A stretch of 28,215 bases of DNA, taken from the NCBI GenBank assembly GCA_016283195.1, contig JAEEML010000055.1:1-28215 (forward strand). Direction: 5' to 3'. Every line of letters starts with the position of its first letter. The first letter of the stretch is position 1. A program made the translations under genes and the position numbers. The DNA comes from Deltaproteobacteria bacterium (GTDB taxonomy: Bacteria > JAEEML01). Shown one piece after another: positions 7,799-15,759 of this stretch. Under the pieces are notes generated by a model that was not told where the DNA came from, searched no databases, and saw only the letters and a list, made by a program, of their open reading frames with translations.

Positions 7799-8905
7799 AT
7801 GGTGGACACTAAAACTCATAATAAGCAAGTTTCCTTGAATGAATTCGGGCCTTTTTCCGCTGATGAGCTCAGTGTGCGCAAAGAGGTCAGCAAATTTCTC
7901 TTTAAAATGTGGGAAAACGAAAAATCACTCACTGCCGAGAGTTTTTCGCCTGAGGAACAGGCTAAATTGCCGCTTAACATAGTTCTCCTAGAATATAATC
8001 ACCTGGTGCGCACGCATGGGCTGATGAGCTTTTTAACTTCTTTAGGCCTCCCCGATCAGCTGTGGCAAGCCGGCTACTGTTTGTGGCTCAAAGCCGATAC
8101 CGCTATTCGCGCTTATATCGGTGCCAAAGAGGAACTGGCCGCCGAACTCGGGCAACATTCCGGCGGGAATAAACTCAGCGGCTATATGGTGGATATTTTG
8201 GTAAATATGAAAAATATTCATAAAGAGCTCATGGCCTTGCACGTTTTGCCGGAAGAGAGCGATTTTATTGATATTATGCGCTCTTTCAAAGAATTTTGCG
8301 AACCGGATATTTTGGCGCTTTTAATCGACCAGGAGCTGGCAATAGAGCATTACGGCGCTTTGCGCAAAGAACTCGTAGCGGCTTTAAAAGATAACGGCGC
8401 CGAGCTTTCCGCCGAGCAGGTTGAGCTCATTGACGAACTCATTCTTTCGCAAAAAGCCTTGGAAGCAAGCGGTCTTTCTATCAATAAAAGCCGCGATATC
8501 GGCGAGCTGGTGAGCCATTTAAAGAGTTCCTCACCGCTTATATCCGGCTTAAAAAGTCACCTTTTACTGGCCCATAATATTGATGAAATCGAGCTAAAAA
8601 GCTCTGATTTAGTGGAAGAAAAAAGCAAAAATATTTCCAGAGTTTCTTACTCTTTTCTAAACTTTGTCGAAGAGAGGAAAGAGCACAAAGTGGCCGGCGG
8701 CCCCCTGCGCATGATTGCCGCCATTGCCATCTTTGGCCTTTTGAGCCTTGGCGTCGGCTTGGCCATCAGCAACCATGGCGATAATACTTCCTTTAAACTC
8801 TCTACAGCCGCCGGTGTGGCTCAGCAAGAAGAAATGCCGGACTTTTCTGTGGAAATAGATTTAAATAATCTCAAAGTATTAGCTTATAGCGAAGAAGAAG
8901 AATAA
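7799..8905 (+). CDS. Hypothetical single-TM protein
   Basis: A 368-aa protein of no recognised family. The first ~300 residues are Leu/Glu/Lys-rich and appear alpha-helical, with no signal peptide, so they are probably cytoplasmic. One TM helix lies at ~303-323 (MIAAIAIFGLLSLGVGLAIS), followed by a ~45-residue tail that ends in EEEE and is probably periplasmic. This topology would fit an adaptor or anti-sigma-like regulator, but no such domain is visible and none is claimed. A strong GGAGGG site lies just before the ATG at 7799. It follows the ArsS-like gene by 114 bp with a possible promoter of its own, and its 3' end converges on the lipase-like gene 11 bp away. Confidence 0.75.
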   Translation: MVDTKTHNKQVSLNEFGPFSADELSVRKEVSKFLFKMWENEKSLTAESFSPEEQAKLPLNIVLLEYNHLVRTHGLMSFLTSLGLPDQLWQAGYCLWLKADTAIRAYIGAKEELAAELGQHSGGNKLSGYMVDILVNMKNIHKELMALHVLPEESDFIDIMRSFKEFCEPDILALLIDQELAIEHYGALRKELVAALKDNGAELSAEQVELIDELILSQKALEASGLSINKSRDIGELVSHLKSSSPLISGLKSHLLLAHNIDEIELKSSDLVEEKSKNISRVSYSFLNFVEERKEHKVAGGPLRMIAAIAIFGLLSLGVGLAISNHGDNTSFKLSTAAGVAQQEEMPDFSVEIDLNNLKVLAYSEEEE

Positions 8906-8916
8906 AGTTCAGCTTA

Positions 8917-11070
8917 TCACTCGCTGGCCGCATCATTAAGCAGGCTGGTTTCCTCTGTCCACAGAGGGTTAATTATCGCCTTGCCATCTTTTAAGTAACT
9001 ATAGAAAAACTCACCGTACATGTGAGCGGCATCGCTCTTGTCAAAAACCACAAAGTGGCCGCACATATCCTCGCGCATACTACTACTGGCATACTGGCAG
9101 CCTTTTTCGTCATCTTCTTCGGCGTACTGGCGGCTGCCGCAAGTAAAGAGCCGGCCATCCGGAGTCTCACAGTTTTGGCTAACCATGCCGGTATCCGGAG
9201 TCATCTTCTTTAATTTGCGCCCCATAACCTCCCAGCGCTCCGGGCCTACCACCGGCAGGCCGGCGGCCACAGTTAAATAATTATTGGTTTGGTAGGGAGT
9301 ATCACTGTCATATTTGCCAATAGTGAAGAGGGTATTCAGCCCCTCCCCCGGCGCGGCCTTTAAAAGATAATACGGGGCGTAATTGATAGGATCGGTAACA
9401 TCGGCCGCTGTTTGTACAATCATCATAGCCGGGTGCAACAAAGTGAGCTCTTCGCCCTCTTCCAAATACATGAAAGATTCGGCTAGTGCTTTATAAGTGG
9501 GGCTATGGGCAATTGTTCCGATTAAGAGGCCGCCGGCACCGCTATGCAGTGCCGCTTTAACCCGGTGCTCAACACCCAAAGCAATAGCTCCGGAAATGCC
9601 GCCGTGACTATGGCCATGAAAGAGTAAGTTAGAAGTATCAAAGCGGGCTTCTACTCCGTTAGGCGCAATACTGGCCGGAATAACCGGCGGATTATCAATG
9701 AGCATTTTTACCAGTTGGAAGGTATCGGCCGCACTTTGCCTAAAACTGGTGCGCCCGGAAGAGGGATTCAGCACATTGAAAGCGGCCAGCTCGAGAGTGG
9801 TATCATCCAGGGCACATTTACTGATATCGGTGTCGGTATCGGCATCTTTACAGCCGCGCTCATAGTGCAAGGGCTGGCTGATGCCGATGGCGGCCATACC
9901 GTAAGTAGCCAAAATGCGCGGCCTGGTGAGCTCACCGTCCCATTCATAATTATTGTAACTACCACCGGTACCGTGAGCAATCATCACCAACGGCCAGCCC
10001 TTTTCCGGCATTTTACTGGCATCATTGGGCACCGAAAAACGCACCAGCATAAACTCATGCTCATCGGCGATAACTGGCTGGCCGCTTTCGTCAAAAGCAA
10101 AACCGCCGCCGCTGGCCATATAAGGTTTTGTCCCTTGCTGATAATTGGGAGCATAATAATAGGCATCAACTGTGTAATAATTAGTTTTATTGCGCAGAAA
10201 TTTGTAACCCTGAATAACCGGCGCCGGCCGCTCATTGATAAATTTATGTATGGCTATTAGTTCCTGCCGGGGATCCTGAGTAGTAAAAACTGTGGCCGCA
10301 GCTATATCATCAGTCAATAACTCCTTAGTATCTTTAATATATTTAGCAAGCGGAGCCATGGTTTTTATTATAATTTGCTCTTTGGCGTCAGTGGAAGCGG
10401 CGCCATTAAGAGCCTTTTTTAAAAGAGCCGGCACGCCCAAATCCTGCCCTTTGGCATCACCAAAGCTCCTGAGCACAATAAGAGCATAAGTTGTTTTGGC
10501 ATCCAGCGGAAAACCGGGATAAGGCATCGCGGCCAAAAGATTAGCCGGCATATAAGCAGCATTTTCATTAGTAAAAATAGTGCTCATCAGAGGAATTTGT
10601 TCGCCGTAATTTTCCGACTCCGGGTCGATATTAAGTAACCTGATAACCGAGGCCGGCTCCTGGCTCTGCTCAGGCGTGGGCAAAGAAGCGTTATTAAGCG
10701 GGCCGTCAAAGTGCATATAAATAGCGCCATTAGTGGAAAAGCCCTGCACCTCATTAGCAATCAAATTGGTATAATCACTTACCAAAGAGGCGATAGGCGG
10801 AAAATCGGTTAAATCCACATGGCCGTCTTCAGTGCGCCTATGGTCGGCCGGGAAGGGAAAATCGTAAAAATCCTCGCGCTCCGCTTTAAATATTACTTTT
10901 GTCCCGGCGGTATCAGCGTATTCAACCTCAGCTTCCTTATGGGTTTCATCCTCTCCTCTTCCGTCCGGCATTTCCGCTTCCTGGCGCTTCTCGCCGCTGC
11001 AAGCAGCGGCAAGAGGCAGCAGCAAAACCGCCATTAACAGGAATAACCGTGAAAATTTTAGCGCTTTCAT
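8917..11070 (-). CDS. Large lipase/esterase-like lipoprotein (alpha/beta-hydrolase)
   Basis: A 717-aa lipoprotein. The signal peptide ends in LAAAC, with C24 as the lipid-modified residue followed by Ser, which suggests the outer membrane. Residues ~65-95 contain FYDFPFPADHRR, an N-terminal pattern typical of deltaproteobacterial lipase-like proteins. The alpha/beta-hydrolase part has an oxyanion-type HGTGG (~362-366), the nucleophile elbow G-H-S488-H-G, and H683 in SDAAHMYGEFF as the probable catalytic His; the acid residue is not assigned. A Cys-rich stretch lies near ~645-675. The closest general family is the bacterial virulence-factor lipase or extracellular lipase group; the substrate is unknown. 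A GGGGGAG site lies just upstream of the ATG. It is downstream of the lolA-hisC-cmk cluster, with a 112-bp gap that may hold its own promoter. Confidence 0.85.
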   Translation of the reverse strand: MKALKFSRLFLLMAVLLLPLAAACSGEKRQEAEMPDGRGEDETHKEAEVEYADTAGTKVIFKAEREDFYDFPFPADHRRTEDGHVDLTDFPPIASLVSDYTNLIANEVQGFSTNGAIYMHFDGPLNNASLPTPEQSQEPASVIRLLNIDPESENYGEQIPLMSTIFTNENAAYMPANLLAAMPYPGFPLDAKTTYALIVLRSFGDAKGQDLGVPALLKKALNGAASTDAKEQIIIKTMAPLAKYIKDTKELLTDDIAAATVFTTQDPRQELIAIHKFINERPAPVIQGYKFLRNKTNYYTVDAYYYAPNYQQGTKPYMASGGGFAFDESGQPVIADEHEFMLVRFSVPNDASKMPEKGWPLVMIAHGTGGSYNNYEWDGELTRPRILATYGMAAIGISQPLHYERGCKDADTDTDISKCALDDTTLELAAFNVLNPSSGRTSFRQSAADTFQLVKMLIDNPPVIPASIAPNGVEARFDTSNLLFHGHSHGGISGAIALGVEHRVKAALHSGAGGLLIGTIAHSPTYKALAESFMYLEEGEELTLLHPAMMIVQTAADVTDPINYAPYYLLKAAPGEGLNTLFTIGKYDSDTPYQTNNYLTVAAGLPVVGPERWEVMGRKLKKMTPDTGMVSQNCETPDGRLFTCGSRQYAEEDDEKGCQYASSSMREDMCGHFVVFDKSDAAHMYGEFFYSYLKDGKAIINPLWTEETSLLNDAASE

Positions 11071-11114
11071 CTGGCTCCCCCATGAGTTAGTCGGCCCGCC
11101 AAACGGGCGTGGTA

Positions 11115-11120
11115 ATTATA
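11115..11120 (-). promoter_or_regulatory. Consensus -10 element upstream of the lipase-like gene
   Basis: The minus strand reads TATAAT within TTTATATAATTACC, 45 bp before the start at 11070. No convincing -35 is found at 16-18 bp (GGTATA or TGGTAT). A small GCCCG/CGGGC hairpin lies between it and the Shine-Dalgarno sequence. It could allow expression separate from the upstream operon. Confidence 0.35.
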
Positions 11121-11182
11121 TAAACCCAGGAGCTAAATATACCAGCGTTTTATGAGACAAAAGTTGTAAGAAGAACTTAAAA

Positions 11183-11971
11183 TTAAGGACACTCACCGGG
11201 ATTTAAGAGCAGATTATTGCGCAAATTATCACTGCCTGGTTTCACAGGGCGCTCTTCCGCTCCGCAGTAGAGCACCTGGCCGTTTTGGCTTAAAGCTTTA
11301 GCTAAAAGGCGATAATACACCACGGCCGGCGGCTTATGGGAATCAGCCGGAAGTTCTATAATATTAAGGCCATAAGCCACTTCATCAGGAGTATAGCGCT
11401 TAAAATAAGTGGGCTTTTCCGCAAAACCGCCCGCATCATTCTGGCGGTAGAGGAAAAGTTCCAAAGCCGTTACCTCCGGCGGCGGATCCAGCCGGCTGGA
11501 CGAGCCGAAAGCCAAACTAAAAGAGAGATTACCAGTGACAGCATGCAAATTCAGCGGCTCTTTAAGTGGCGTGCTAAAATCCAGCAAATGCTTATCATAG
11601 CGGTAGAGCGGGCGGCCATCGGCCCTTTGGGCTTCGATGCTCACAATAAAGGAGCTCTTATCAAAGCCGTAAAGAGCGATATTTTTCCCCAAACCCTCGG
11701 CGCAGCTGTAAGCAGCGTTATACGGCGCGGCGCGGTCCTCAGGATCGGCAATATTTACCACCACTTTATCTATAGGCGATGACGGCCAGTTAGGATTTTC
11801 GTTGGCACAGTCTCTATCTTTTAATTCCTCATTATCATTTAAATAATTGCCATATTTAAATTGCCAGGACAATAGATAGGCCCCGCCATCTTCGCTGTTA
11901 CCTCCGCAAGCGGCAAGAAAGGAGAGAGAGCCCAAAAAAAAGCAAGAAAAAGAGAGAATATTCCGCTTCAT
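11183..11971 (-). CDS. Hypothetical lipoprotein
   Basis: A 262-aa protein with a lipoprotein signal ending LAAC (C22) followed by Gly, so it is likely sent to the outer membrane. No domain is recognised. The mature part has several Cys residues (including the CANEN, SCAEG, YCGAE and GECP contexts) and alternating hydrophobic stretches that suggest a beta-rich periplasmic fold. Its ATG overlaps the cmk stop codon by one base (TGATG), a sign of translational coupling to the housekeeping genes upstream. It ends 112 bp before the lipase-like gene on the same strand. The function is unknown. Confidence 0.8.
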   Translation of the reverse strand: MKRNILSFSCFFLGSLSFLAACGGNSEDGGAYLLSWQFKYGNYLNDNEELKDRDCANENPNWPSSPIDKVVVNIADPEDRAAPYNAAYSCAEGLGKNIALYGFDKSSFIVSIEAQRADGRPLYRYDKHLLDFSTPLKEPLNLHAVTGNLSFSLAFGSSSRLDPPPEVTALELFLYRQNDAGGFAEKPTYFKRYTPDEVAYGLNIIELPADSHKPPAVVYYRLLAKALSQNGQVLYCGAEERPVKPGSDNLRNNLLLNPGECP

Positions 11972-12651
11972 CAGCCACCCATATTAATGGTAATGTGGCC
12001 AATCATCTTATTAAGCACTGTCGTTATATCCATGTGCGAAGTATCAATAATAATAGCATCTTCTGCCGCTTTTAAAGGGGCCACGGCACGCTCGCGATCG
12101 CGCTTGTCACGGGCTATAATATCGGCCAGGACATTATCGGCCGGGAGACCTTTGGCTTTTAGCTCTTTAATGCGCCGCTCGGCCCGCACCTCAGGCGAAG
12201 CTTCCAAAAAGAATTTAAATTCGGCATCAGGATAAACCACTGTACCGATATCGCGCCCTTCAAGGACCACACTGCCCTCTTCGGCCAAAGAGCGCTGGCG
12301 GGCCAAAAGAGCGCCGCGCACCATAGGGAGAGCGGCAAAACAAGAAGAGGCCGCCGAGATTTCCTCGGTGCGAATTTCCGCGCTCACATCTTCTTTATTC
12401 AAAAAAACTCTATTAATCTCGCCGTCCCAGGCAAAATCCACCTTGGCGCTTTCAGCCAGAGCCAAAAGTTCCGGACTCTCCTGCGGGGCCAGGCCGCGAC
12501 GCAAAGCCCAAAGAGCCAAAGAGCGGTAAATAGCCCCGGTATCCACCAGCTTAAAGCCAAAATGGCGGGCCAATAATTTGGATATTGTGCTCTTGCCGCT
12601 ACCGGCCGGGCCGTCGATAGCGATAGTCGGCCCATTTTTTTTACTAGCCAT
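11971..12651 (-). CDS. cmk: Cytidylate kinase
   Basis: A 226-aa cytoplasmic enzyme that phosphorylates CMP and dCMP to the diphosphates using ATP. It has the P-loop DGPAGSGKST (13-22), the family segment LVDTGAIYRSLAL (~35-47), VVLEGRDIGTVVYPDAEFKF (~128-147), and the LID region with ARDKRDRERAVAPLKAAEDA. Full length is normal for the family. Its start overlaps the end of the aminotransferase gene by 8 bp and its stop overlaps the next lipoprotein start by 1 bp. The aminotransferase-cmk order recalls the hisC2-tyrA-aroA-cmk cluster of other proteobacteria with tyrA and aroA absent. Confidence 0.96.
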   Translation of the reverse strand: MASKKNGPTIAIDGPAGSGKSTISKLLARHFGFKLVDTGAIYRSLALWALRRGLAPQESPELLALAESAKVDFAWDGEINRVFLNKEDVSAEIRTEEISAASSCFAALPMVRGALLARQRSLAEEGSVVLEGRDIGTVVYPDAEFKFFLEASPEVRAERRIKELKAKGLPADNVLADIIARDKRDRERAVAPLKAAEDAIIIDTSHMDITTVLNKMIGHITINMGG

Positions 12652-13744
12652 TTAAAATCTCCTTAAGGGCGCGCATGAGGCGTTCATTTTGACTGTGCGT
12701 GCCAATGGTTATGCGGGCATAAGTGGGCAAATCACTGGCATCCAGCGGGCGGATAATAATGCCTTTTCTAAGCAGTATTTCAAAGAGCGGCTTAACCGGC
12801 CGGGCAAAATCCACCAAAATAAAATTGGTCTCCGAAGGCCAGGTTTTAAGGCCCATTTTTTGATATTCGGCAAGTAGCCACTCACGCTCGGTTTTATTTA
12901 GTTCGCGGCAGATTTTTACATATTCCTGATCGCTAAGCGCAATGCGGCCGGCCAGCTGGGCCAGAGAATTGACATTAAAAGGATCGCGGCAGCGATTCAT
13001 ATAATTAATGAGCGTAGCTTGGCCCAAAAGATACCCCAGGCGCAGAGCGGCGAGGCCATATATTTTGGAAAATGTGCGGCTCACCAAAAGCTGTGGATAA
13101 TCCTTTAAATAGGCGAGAGTATCGGGAAAATCCGGAGCAGCGCAATATTCCCTATAAGCTTCATCGCAAAAGACAAGTACGCCGCTGGGCAAATTTTTGA
13201 GCAGCTTTTCAAATTCATCTTTGCCCATATAAAGGCCACTGGGATTATTGGGATTAGCCAGAAAAATCAGCTTGGTCTTTTCATCAATCGCGCCTAAAAT
13301 ATCCTCGGCAGCAGCTTTTAGAGAATCAGGCAAAAAAACGCGCTTTTCTTCGCGATCGGCCGCTTTTAATTTGAGCGAGTAAGCCGGAAAAGTGGGCCAG
13401 AGGCTAACGGCATTTTCGCCGGGCAAAAGAAAGGTGCGAATAGCCATATTAATAAGCTCATCGGTGCCGTTGCCCACCACTATATGCTCCGGTTTAAGGC
13501 CGTAAATGCTGTATAACTCAGCTATTTTTTGCTTAAGCAAAACGGCCTGGCTATCGGGATAAAGGGCCAGCTCAGAAAGAGCATCTTTTAGCGCTTCCGG
13601 CACCGCCGGCACCGGCCCGTAACAATTTTCGTTGCTGGCCAGCTTGATAACATCGCTTATCCCCAGCTCGCGCTTTGTTTCTTCTATCGGTTTGCCGGCC
13701 TGATATGTGGCTAAGGTGCGAAAATTCTTACCAACCAGGGACAT
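12644..13744 (-). CDS. hisC: Histidinol-phosphate (or aromatic) aminotransferase
   Basis: A 366-aa PLP-dependent class I/II aminotransferase of the HisC group. Visible landmarks are KLASNENCYGP (~34-44), VVGNGTDELI (~89-98), LANPNNPSG (~162-170), D194-E-A-Y, and the PLP Schiff-base lysine K227 in SRTFSKIYGLAALRLGYLLG. The family transfers amino groups between glutamate and imidazole-acetol phosphate, and some members act on phenylpyruvate or hydroxyphenylpyruvate. No other his gene is nearby, and the neighbour is cmk, as in the hisC2-tyrA-aroA-cmk arrangement, so an aromatic amino acid role (hisC2) is quite possible. It starts 1 bp after the lolA stop and overlaps cmk by 8 bp. Confidence 0.93.
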   Translation of the reverse strand: MSLVGKNFRTLATYQAGKPIEETKRELGISDVIKLASNENCYGPVPAVPEALKDALSELALYPDSQAVLLKQKIAELYSIYGLKPEHIVVGNGTDELINMAIRTFLLPGENAVSLWPTFPAYSLKLKAADREEKRVFLPDSLKAAAEDILGAIDEKTKLIFLANPNNPSGLYMGKDEFEKLLKNLPSGVLVFCDEAYREYCAAPDFPDTLAYLKDYPQLLVSRTFSKIYGLAALRLGYLLGQATLINYMNRCRDPFNVNSLAQLAGRIALSDQEYVKICRELNKTEREWLLAEYQKMGLKTWPSETNFILVDFARPVKPLFEILLRKGIIIRPLDASDLPTYARITIGTHSQNERLMRALKEILNG

Positions 13745-13745
13745 A

Positions 13746-14429
13746 TTAATGGCCCTGCTCTAAAACGGTTATGCCATCCGGGGGCACAAATTTAAACCAA
13801 GCGTCATTTAGGCCGGAATTAAGCTTATATGCGCTAAAAACATAGGTGGTTTCATTGCCCAGCGGGTCGTTTAAAAAAGCACCGTGCACCAAAAAGTTCT
13901 CTTTATCCACCATGAGCTCCATGCGCTCTACTTCCGGAATGGGCTCTTTGGGCTCTAAAAGCAGGCAGGAACACTGCCGCCCGGCAGGGCATATTTCCGG
14001 CTTTTTATTTTGGCAGGAGCCGGCCTTAAAATTGGCTAAAAGAGCACCTTCGCCCCACAAAAAACCCAGTGCCGAACTCAATTTGCTCTTTTCAAAATGG
14101 GCATCTTTTATCACCTGGGCATCTTCCACCACATAAAAATAAGCTGCCGTGCCGTCATAAACAAAAAACTTTTGCTTGGGGGAGAGATAATCCCAGCGCA
14201 GCTTTTTAGGCCGCGCCACATAGAGCTTGCCGCTCTCCGCTTGCAAACGACCGCGGGCTTTTTGCAAATAAATCTGGTTGAAATCAATGGTCACATCGGA
14301 AAAAGCGGCATAAGTGGCTTCCACTTTAAGAGCCAGTTCTTCCGCCGGTTTGGCAGCAGGCTTGGCGGCCGGCACATCGGCACTAAGCAGCGCGGCCATA
14401 AAAAGAAGTGTGTATATATAAGTTGCCAT
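13746..14429 (-). CDS. lolA: Outer-membrane lipoprotein carrier protein LolA
   Basis: A 227-aa periplasmic chaperone that receives lipoproteins from LolCDE and delivers them to the outer membrane. A signal peptide (~1-18) is followed by an Ala/Pro/Lys linker and the LolA beta-barrel fold, with FNQIYLQKARGRLQAESGKL (~50-69), KLRWDYLSPKQKFFVYDGTA (~75-94) and a hydrophobic core through ~225. An unusual insertion around ~134-153 carries five cysteines (SCQNKKPEIC and QCSC), not typical of LolA. A strong AGGAGGT site sits just before the ATG. It heads the minus-strand operon that continues with hisC, cmk and two lipoproteins, which fits a window rich in LolA cargo. The assignment is good; sequence divergence in the second half lowers certainty slightly. 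Confidence 0.88.
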   Translation of the reverse strand: MATYIYTLLFMAALLSADVPAAKPAAKPAEELALKVEATYAAFSDVTIDFNQIYLQKARGRLQAESGKLYVARPKKLRWDYLSPKQKFFVYDGTAAYFYVVEDAQVIKDAHFEKSKLSSALGFLWGEGALLANFKAGSCQNKKPEICPAGRQCSCLLLEPKEPIPEVERMELMVDKENFLVHGAFLNDPLGNETTYVFSAYKLNSGLNDAWFKFVPPDGITVLEQGH

Positions 14430-14645
14430 TTTAACCTCCTCAGCAACATAGAAAGCCCCTTATAGCAAAGTTGCCACTTAAAAACGAGGGGCAAGTTGCT
14501 TTTTATAGCCGGGGAAGCAGCTAAAAGTGCTAAAACAGCCAGCAAGCGGCTTAAAAATATTAGAAAAAAATCAGCAGCAATTCCCTCTTGCTTTTTTCAC
14601 AGCTCTGGTATATTTCTCAGCAAAATTCCTGCTTTGGAGTGCAAA

Positions 14646-15644
14646 ATGCTAAAAGCAATTGGTGGTAGATATACCGTTTTACAACCTTTGGGGCGCGGCG
14701 GCATGGCCACGGTTTATTTAGCGCGCGATGAGCGCCTTTTACGGCCTGTTGCCATAAAACTCATTAAAAATTACGAAGATAGCGATGATATTTTTCTCTT
14801 TCACCGCGAGGCCAGAGCCATAGCCGCTTTAACTCACCATAATATTATAACTATCTTGGATTACAGCGGGCCGGAGGAGCATCCGGCTTATATTGTCATG
14901 GAATATGTGGCCGGTGACAGTTTACAAACCATCTTGCGGGCTATGCCGCGCTTTCCGGCCGCCGCTGTTATGGCCGTTATCCATGAGCTTGCCGCGGCGC
15001 TCATGGCGGCACATAAGGCCGGGATTGTCCACCGCGACATCAAACCGGCCAATATCATGTTAACTGCCGAGGGGCGGCTGGTCTTAACCGATTTTGGCCT
15101 GGCCAAAGCTTATAAGAAGCCGGAAATTCTGGGCAAAACCATGGTTGGCCACATTACACACCTGAGCGGCACACCGGAATTTTTGGCCCCAGAACAGGTT
15201 GTTGGCTTCCCGGCCAATGAAAAGGTAGATATTTTTGCTCTCGGCACCCTCACCTATCTCTTAACCAGCGGCAAATTGCCCTTTCACCGCAAAGACACAC
15301 TTTCTACAATGAAAGCCATTGCTTACCTGGACTATGTGCCGCTAAGTAAACTGTGCGGCGAAAGTACCGATGCCGAGCTCATGCGCATAGTCAGCGCCGC
15401 CATGCGCCCCGATGTCAATAAGCGGCCGGGAGCAGCCTGGCTCTGGCAAAAGAGCGATGAATGGCTCGCTGTCCGCGGCTGGAGTGCCGAGCGCGTATTG
15501 CGCGATTTTCAGCTCACCATGAAAGAGGCCGAGGATTACGAAGCGCCGCCGTCTGCCGACTATCTCTCCTCTTCGGAGATCACCATCAGCCGGGATATTG
15601 CCAGGCCCAGAGCCAAAAACCAGCGCAAAACGCTAAGATCCTAA
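14646..15644 (+). CDS. Soluble Ser/Thr protein kinase
   Basis: A 332-aa cytoplasmic eukaryote-like (Hanks-type) kinase. The ATG at 14646 is preferred over an upstream in-frame start at 14496 because GGAG (14636-14639) lies 6 bp before it and the kinase domain begins at once. Features present: Gly-rich loop GRGGMATV (16-23), K38, helix-C E55, HRD at 129-131 with catalytic D131, DFG at 149-151, and GTPEFLAPEQ with the APE motif. The kinase appears fully active. There is no TM helix; after the kinase domain the C-terminal ~45 residues are Ser-rich and basic. It is divergent from lolA and lies 115 bp before a second kinase gene. A weak TTGCTT/TATATT pair at 14588-14614 (15-bp spacing) might be its promoter. 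Confidence 0.93.
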   Translation: MLKAIGGRYTVLQPLGRGGMATVYLARDERLLRPVAIKLIKNYEDSDDIFLFHREARAIAALTHHNIITILDYSGPEEHPAYIVMEYVAGDSLQTILRAMPRFPAAAVMAVIHELAAALMAAHKAGIVHRDIKPANIMLTAEGRLVLTDFGLAKAYKKPEILGKTMVGHITHLSGTPEFLAPEQVVGFPANEKVDIFALGTLTYLLTSGKLPFHRKDTLSTMKAIAYLDYVPLSKLCGESTDAELMRIVSAAMRPDVNKRPGAAWLWQKSDEWLAVRGWSAERVLRDFQLTMKEAEDYEAPPSADYLSSSEITISRDIARPRAKNQRKTLRS

Positions 15645-15703
15645 AATGTATAAAAAATGCTCCCAACACCGGCCGGAACATTTTTTCGGCCTTAAAAGTC
15701 CTG

Positions 15704-15732
15704 TTGCCTAAGTCACTCAACTATACTATGTA
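15704..15732 (+). promoter_or_regulatory. Possible promoter of the second kinase gene
   Basis: TTGCCT (15704-15709) and TATGTA (15727-15732) are 17 bp apart. A better -10 match, TATACT (15722-15727), overlaps but has no well-placed -35. Either could serve the kinase starting at 15760. Confidence 0.3.
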
Positions 15733-15759
15733 GAGTAGTGCTGAACTTTGGGGTTTTGC

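Noticed and set aside
9715-10260. Plus-strand open frame of 181 codons
   Set aside because: It lies wholly inside the lipase-like gene on the other strand, has no ribosome binding site or recognisable domain, and its composition is that of a reverse-strand shadow.
14496-14645. Longer N-terminus for the soluble kinase
   Set aside because: The extra 50 residues are basic and low in complexity, match no domain and precede a well-placed GGAG ribosome site for the ATG at 14646.
15671-15691. GGCCG...CGGCC hairpin as terminator of the first kinase gene
   Set aside because: The stem is only 5 bp with an 11-nt loop, the T-run is inside the loop rather than after the stem, and the second kinase promoter follows closely.
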